From NCBI GenBank assembly GCA_018901375.1, contig JAHIEP010000022.1, positions 1 to 6,108 of the forward strand: a stretch of DNA of 6,108 bases, read 5' to 3'. Position 1 is the stretch's first letter. Every line of letters starts with the position of its first letter. The translations under genes and the position numbers were made by a program. Below, piece by piece: positions 4,466 to 6,108 of the stretch. The DNA comes from Nanobdellota archaeon. GTDB taxonomy: Archaea > Nanobdellota > Nanobdellia > Pacearchaeales > GW2011-AR1. The notes beneath the pieces are model-generated. The model saw nothing but the letters and a program-made list of their open reading frames with translations. It did no database searches and was not told the origin of the DNA.

Positions 4466-4488
4466 CAATGAAATCAAAGATTTCATTG
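4466..4488 (-). repeat. Hairpin containing the rrp4 stop codon
   Basis: This is a perfect 10-bp stem with a 3-nt loop, CAATGAAATC-TTT-GATTTCATTG on the minus strand. The rrp4 TGA stop (4485-4483) is in the first arm. The AAATC-TTT-GATTT centre is shared with the HEPN-gene hairpin at 205-225, and both are followed by the GGCTCA element, so the two are probably related copies. Confidence 0.8.
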
Positions 4489-5235
4489 TTTCCCTCCATC
4501 AGTATCTTCCGCAACAATCTCAATATCTTCCGACTCCCGACTCCCGACTCCCGACTCCCGAAGCGACAGCCCCATCTCCTTAATCTTCCCCTCAACCATT
4601 TCAGTCAACCCATTCACCGTCACATTCTCCGAAATAAATTCAACAATCTTCTTAGCATTAACCTCGTCATCAGTTGACCTCCCGTGAATCCAAACCTTCC
4701 CATTCTGCCCAACAGTCACATCACAACCCGTCGCACCCTTTATCATCTTAACCATACTACCTTCCTTTCCGATTATCCGAGGAACCTCATTAGCTCCAAC
4801 CGAAATTATCATACCACCCTCAATCTTTCCAAATCCCCTCATCTTCATCGAAACATCAACACCCCGCGACTTCACATCCCAAACCTTCACAATAACAGTC
4901 TCACCAAAATCCAAAAATTCCTGCATCTCATTCTTATTAACAAACCTCGGAACTTCAGCAACTGGCAAAAAAGCATTCTGCGCCCCGCCGAAATCCATCA
5001 ACCATCCATTAAAAGTAATATCAACAATCGTCGCAATAATTGTATTTCCCCGTCGAGGATAATAAGCCCCACTCACCGGCACAACCCGCACATGCTTCTC
5101 AAAAATATTCGCAATCCCAAATTTCCCCGCAACAATTTCAACACCGTCCCGATAAGCACCCTCGCCAGGCAAAAATTCGTTCCCAGAAACAATCGTTTCT
5201 CCCGGCACAACAAGTTGTCTTTTCTTCGTATCCAT
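4483..5235 (-). CDS. rrp4: Archaeal exosome cap subunit Rrp4
   Basis: Rrp4 forms part of the RNA-binding cap on the Rrp41/Rrp42 ring and helps feed RNA into the channel. The 250-aa protein shows the family order: an N-terminal domain (RQLVVPGETIVSG...GEGAYRDG, 6-31), an S1 domain (about 62-132, IIATIVDITFNGWLMDFG to VDVSMKMRG) and a KH domain with VPRIIGKEGSMVKMIKGATGCDVTVG (151-176). The start at 5235 is fixed by an in-frame stop about 20 nt upstream. The C-terminal tail (about 225-250) is unusual: residues 225-236 (RESGVGSRESE region) come from a heptamer DNA repeat, and the end is acidic. It is the first gene of the operon, with a TATA box upstream. SBDS, which often precedes rrp4 in archaea, is not present here. 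Confidence 0.96.
   Translation of the reverse strand: MDTKKRQLVVPGETIVSGNEFLPGEGAYRDGVEIVAGKFGIANIFEKHVRVVPVSGAYYPRRGNTIIATIVDITFNGWLMDFGGAQNAFLPVAEVPRFVNKNEMQEFLDFGETVIVKVWDVKSRGVDVSMKMRGFGKIEGGMIISVGANEVPRIIGKEGSMVKMIKGATGCDVTVGQNGKVWIHGRSTDDEVNAKKIVEFISENVTVNGLTEMVEGKIKEMGLSLRESGVGSRESEDIEIVAEDTDGGKQ
4530..4561. repeat. Heptamer tandem repeat inside the rrp4 3' end
   Basis: Four exact CCGACTC units plus a partial fifth (CCGA), period 7. Because seven is not a multiple of three, three units give a seven-residue peptide period, seen as RESGVGS then RES in the Rrp4 tail. Gain or loss of one unit would shift the frame. Confidence 0.95.
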
Positions 5236-5294
5236 ATTATTTTTCGAGATAATCTATAATCGAATGACGCCCATCGACGCCCAGTTTTCTCGTA
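5236..5294 (-). promoter_or_regulatory. Predicted 5' leader of the exosome operon
   Basis: If transcription starts about 26 nt after the TATA box, rrp4 has a leader of about 59 nt, unlike the leaderless genes at the left of the window. It contains GACGCCCA twice with a 10-bp repeat distance (5266-5273 and 5276-5283 on the plus strand), which could be a binding site on one DNA face or a decayed tandem repeat. No riboswitch or strong structure is recognised. Confidence 0.35.
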
Positions 5295-5316
5295 TAATCA
5301 TTTCTACGAAAAACCA

Positions 5317-5330
5317 TTTATAAACTTTTC
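5317..5330 (-). promoter_or_regulatory. BRE/TATA promoter of the exosome operon
   Basis: The minus strand reads GAAAAGTTTATAAA, a purine-rich BRE followed by a textbook archaeal TATA box. The core TTTATAAA is a palindrome, so it could also drive the plus-strand genes that begin at 5387, but the BRE-like stretch is on the rrp4 side. Confidence 0.7.
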
Positions 5331-5386
5331 TACCTCCCTACATTGTTACCTTAGCGGTTGGTAATGATGAAAATGAAAAACAAAAA

Positions 5387-5644
5387 ATGGAACAAAACAA
5401 TTATAAGGGAGAAAGTTATAAGGATAATATGAAAAAGATGGTGAAAAAAAAGGGTATAAATTTGAGTCTATTTTTCTTACCTATTTCTATGACGTTTGGA
5501 ATAATAGGAGCAATAATGATAATAGCAATAATAGGAACAAAACCCATAGACATTACAAACACTTCTATAATAATTCAAATGATACTCTCGGCACTTGCTT
5601 TCGGAATAAGTATCGGATTCTTTAAAAAATCATTAAATCATTAA
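5387..5644 (+). CDS. Small two-helix membrane protein, 85 aa
   Basis: I do not recognise a family. A basic N-terminus (residues 1-23) is followed by two hydrophobic segments, about 25-49 (INLSLFFLPISMTFGIIGAIMIIAII region) and about 58-78 (SIIIQMILSALAFGISIGFF), joined by a short polar loop and ending KKSLNH. It is thus probably a two-helix membrane protein with both ends inside. The start is uncertain: the ATG at 5387 has no clear ribosome binding site, whereas the in-frame ATG at 5429 has AAGGA 5 nt before it, giving 71 aa that keeps both helices. The gene is A/T-rich, with many ATA codons, unlike the exosome genes. The stop is 1 nt from the next gene's start, so the two form a pair. Confidence 0.6.
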   Translation: MEQNNYKGESYKDNMKKMVKKKGINLSLFFLPISMTFGIIGAIMIIAIIGTKPIDITNTSIIIQMILSALAFGISIGFFKKSLNH

Positions 5645-5645
5645 A

Positions 5646-5897
5646 ATGGAAAAATGCGATTTGATAAAAAACAAATTAGATATGGAATATAAATTTGAAT
5701 CTCAAAAAGCTTTAATATTTTTAACGTTTGGGACTATATCGTTGTTAGGTTTTGTAATAGTAATGGCTATACAAGAATTATATGATGTTGCAATTATAGT
5801 ATCATTAATTGTTATTTTATTTGCAACTATTTATTATGATGATTCTAAAAATAAAATGGATAAAATATTAGATAAGATAATTAAAATAAAACTTTAA
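5646..5897 (+). CDS. Small two-helix membrane protein, 83 aa
   Basis: The family is not recognised. Two hydrophobic segments, about 22-43 (KALIFLTFGTISLLGFVIVMAI) and 48-64 (VAIIVSLIVILFATIYY), lie between a charged N-terminus and a Lys-rich C-terminal tail (DDSKNKMDKILDKIIKIKL) that may be amphipathic. It has the same layout and size as the gene before it, and its ATG is 1 nt after that gene's stop, so translation is probably coupled and the products may form a complex. Small paired membrane proteins of this kind occur in toxin-like and stress systems, but nothing specific is visible. Its stop overlaps the stop of the converging transposase gene by 4 nt, so its 3' end may have been set by insertion of the IS. 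Confidence 0.6.
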   Translation: MEKCDLIKNKLDMEYKFESQKALIFLTFGTISLLGFVIVMAIQELYDVAIIVSLIVILFATIYYDDSKNKMDKILDKIIKIKL

Positions 5898-6108
5898 TCC
5901 TTCTTACTCATCCCAATCAATTCCAACCACTTATTCGGACTCTCTAACTTCAAAGAAGGACAAGCCAACTCATAAGGACAGCACCCAAGAGTCTGATGTT
6001 TTCTAATAAAGTTGTAAAAAATAGCGTAACCTTTCATAATAGAATCAGCAGAATCAACAGACCCGTGAAATCCTCTAAACGTAACCGTCCTCTCTCTAAT
6101 TGAATTAT
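5894..6108 (-). CDS. IS6/IS240-like DDE transposase, C-terminal part (5' end outside window)
   Basis: A frame enters from the right edge and ends at the TAA at 5896-5894. Its 70 or so visible residues include IRERTVTFRGF, then YAIFYNFIRKHQTLG and CPYELACP, ending SPNKWLELIG. This is the typical C-terminus of IS6/IS240-type (rve-fold DDE) transposases: the GTIRERxKxxRGF segment that follows the catalytic Glu, the yNFiRpHxxLGgxTPaE motif and the closing NKWxxLI. The catalytic residues and the rest of the IS lie beyond 6108. The visible frame is uninterrupted, so the gene may be intact. Terminal inverted repeats cannot be identified without the other end; the near IS end should lie a short distance left of 5894, inside the small membrane-protein gene. 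Confidence 0.85.
   Translation of the reverse strand, partial: NSIRERTVTFRGFHGSVDSADSIMKGYAIFYNFIRKHQTLGCCPYELACPSLKLESPNKWLELIGMSKKD
5894..6108. mobile_element. Partial insertion sequence, IS6/IS240-like
   Basis: This is defined only by the transposase C-terminus, so the outer boundary is unknown on both sides. The left boundary given is the transposase stop codon; the real terminal repeat is expected some tens of bases further left. Confidence 0.6.

Noticed and set aside
3153..5259. Long plus-strand ORFs opposite rrp42, rrp41 and rrp4, including 4684-5259 (191 aa)
   Set aside because: They are antisense shadows with Asn/Ser/Pro/Arg-rich composition and no domain, while the minus strand encodes well-conserved exosome subunits throughout.
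1..6108. tRNA or rRNA genes
   Set aside because: No T-loop GTTCRANNC-type motif with matching stems and no rRNA-like stretch was found on either strand by eye.

Overview
The window looks archaeal, most likely from a small-genome DPANN-type lineage, though the lineage is inferred from gene content and not proven. The markers are three consecutive archaeal exosome genes (Rrp4, Rrp41, Rrp42), the RNA polymerase subunit RpoK, and a probable enolase start near RpoK, as in the conserved archaeal rpoN-rpoK-eno-rpsB neighbourhood. Five BRE/TATA-type promoters are recognisable, four of them placed about 26 nt upstream of the start codon as expected for leaderless mRNAs. Almost everything is on the minus strand, so transcription runs from high to low coordinates.

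Layout from the right edge in transcription order: 5894-6108 is the C-terminal end of an IS6/IS240-like DDE transposase cut by the window edge. 5387-5897 holds two tiny plus-strand membrane proteins that run head-on into the transposase end. 5317-5330 is a promoter, followed by the operon rrp4 (5235-4483), rrp41 (4415-3669), rrp42 (3679-2852), an unrecognised 122-aa gene (2766-2398) and rpoK (2408-2010, with a long acidic tail). Next come a 145-aa Cys-rich unknown (1813-1376), a truncated copy of the enolase 5' end (1353-1270), an MNT/HEPN toxin-antitoxin-like pair (1244-690 and 715-212), and a second enolase start (66-1) that continues off the left edge.

The MNT/HEPN pair lies between two exact 60-bp copies of the enolase 5' end (8-67 and 1295-1354). 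One copy is dead after 27 codons; the other stays open to the window edge and has its own TATA box. This looks like a cassette inserted at the front of eno that brought a replacement 5' end and promoter. A diverged second repeat (110-186 and 1857-1951) also flanks the region.

The least conventional signal is at gene ends. Three genes (HEPN, rrp4, rrp42) have their stop codon inside a strong hairpin, and rpoK has a perfect 12-bp hairpin 14 nt past its stop. Three of these hairpins are followed by a dispersed GGCTCA...TGGGG element. Each of the three exosome genes also has a different short tandem repeat (7, 7 and 8 bp periods) at its 3' end. Together these suggest mobile or expanding 3'-end elements, possibly affecting mRNA 3'-end stability, in the operon that encodes the 3'-to-5' RNA exonuclease. 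That link is inference.
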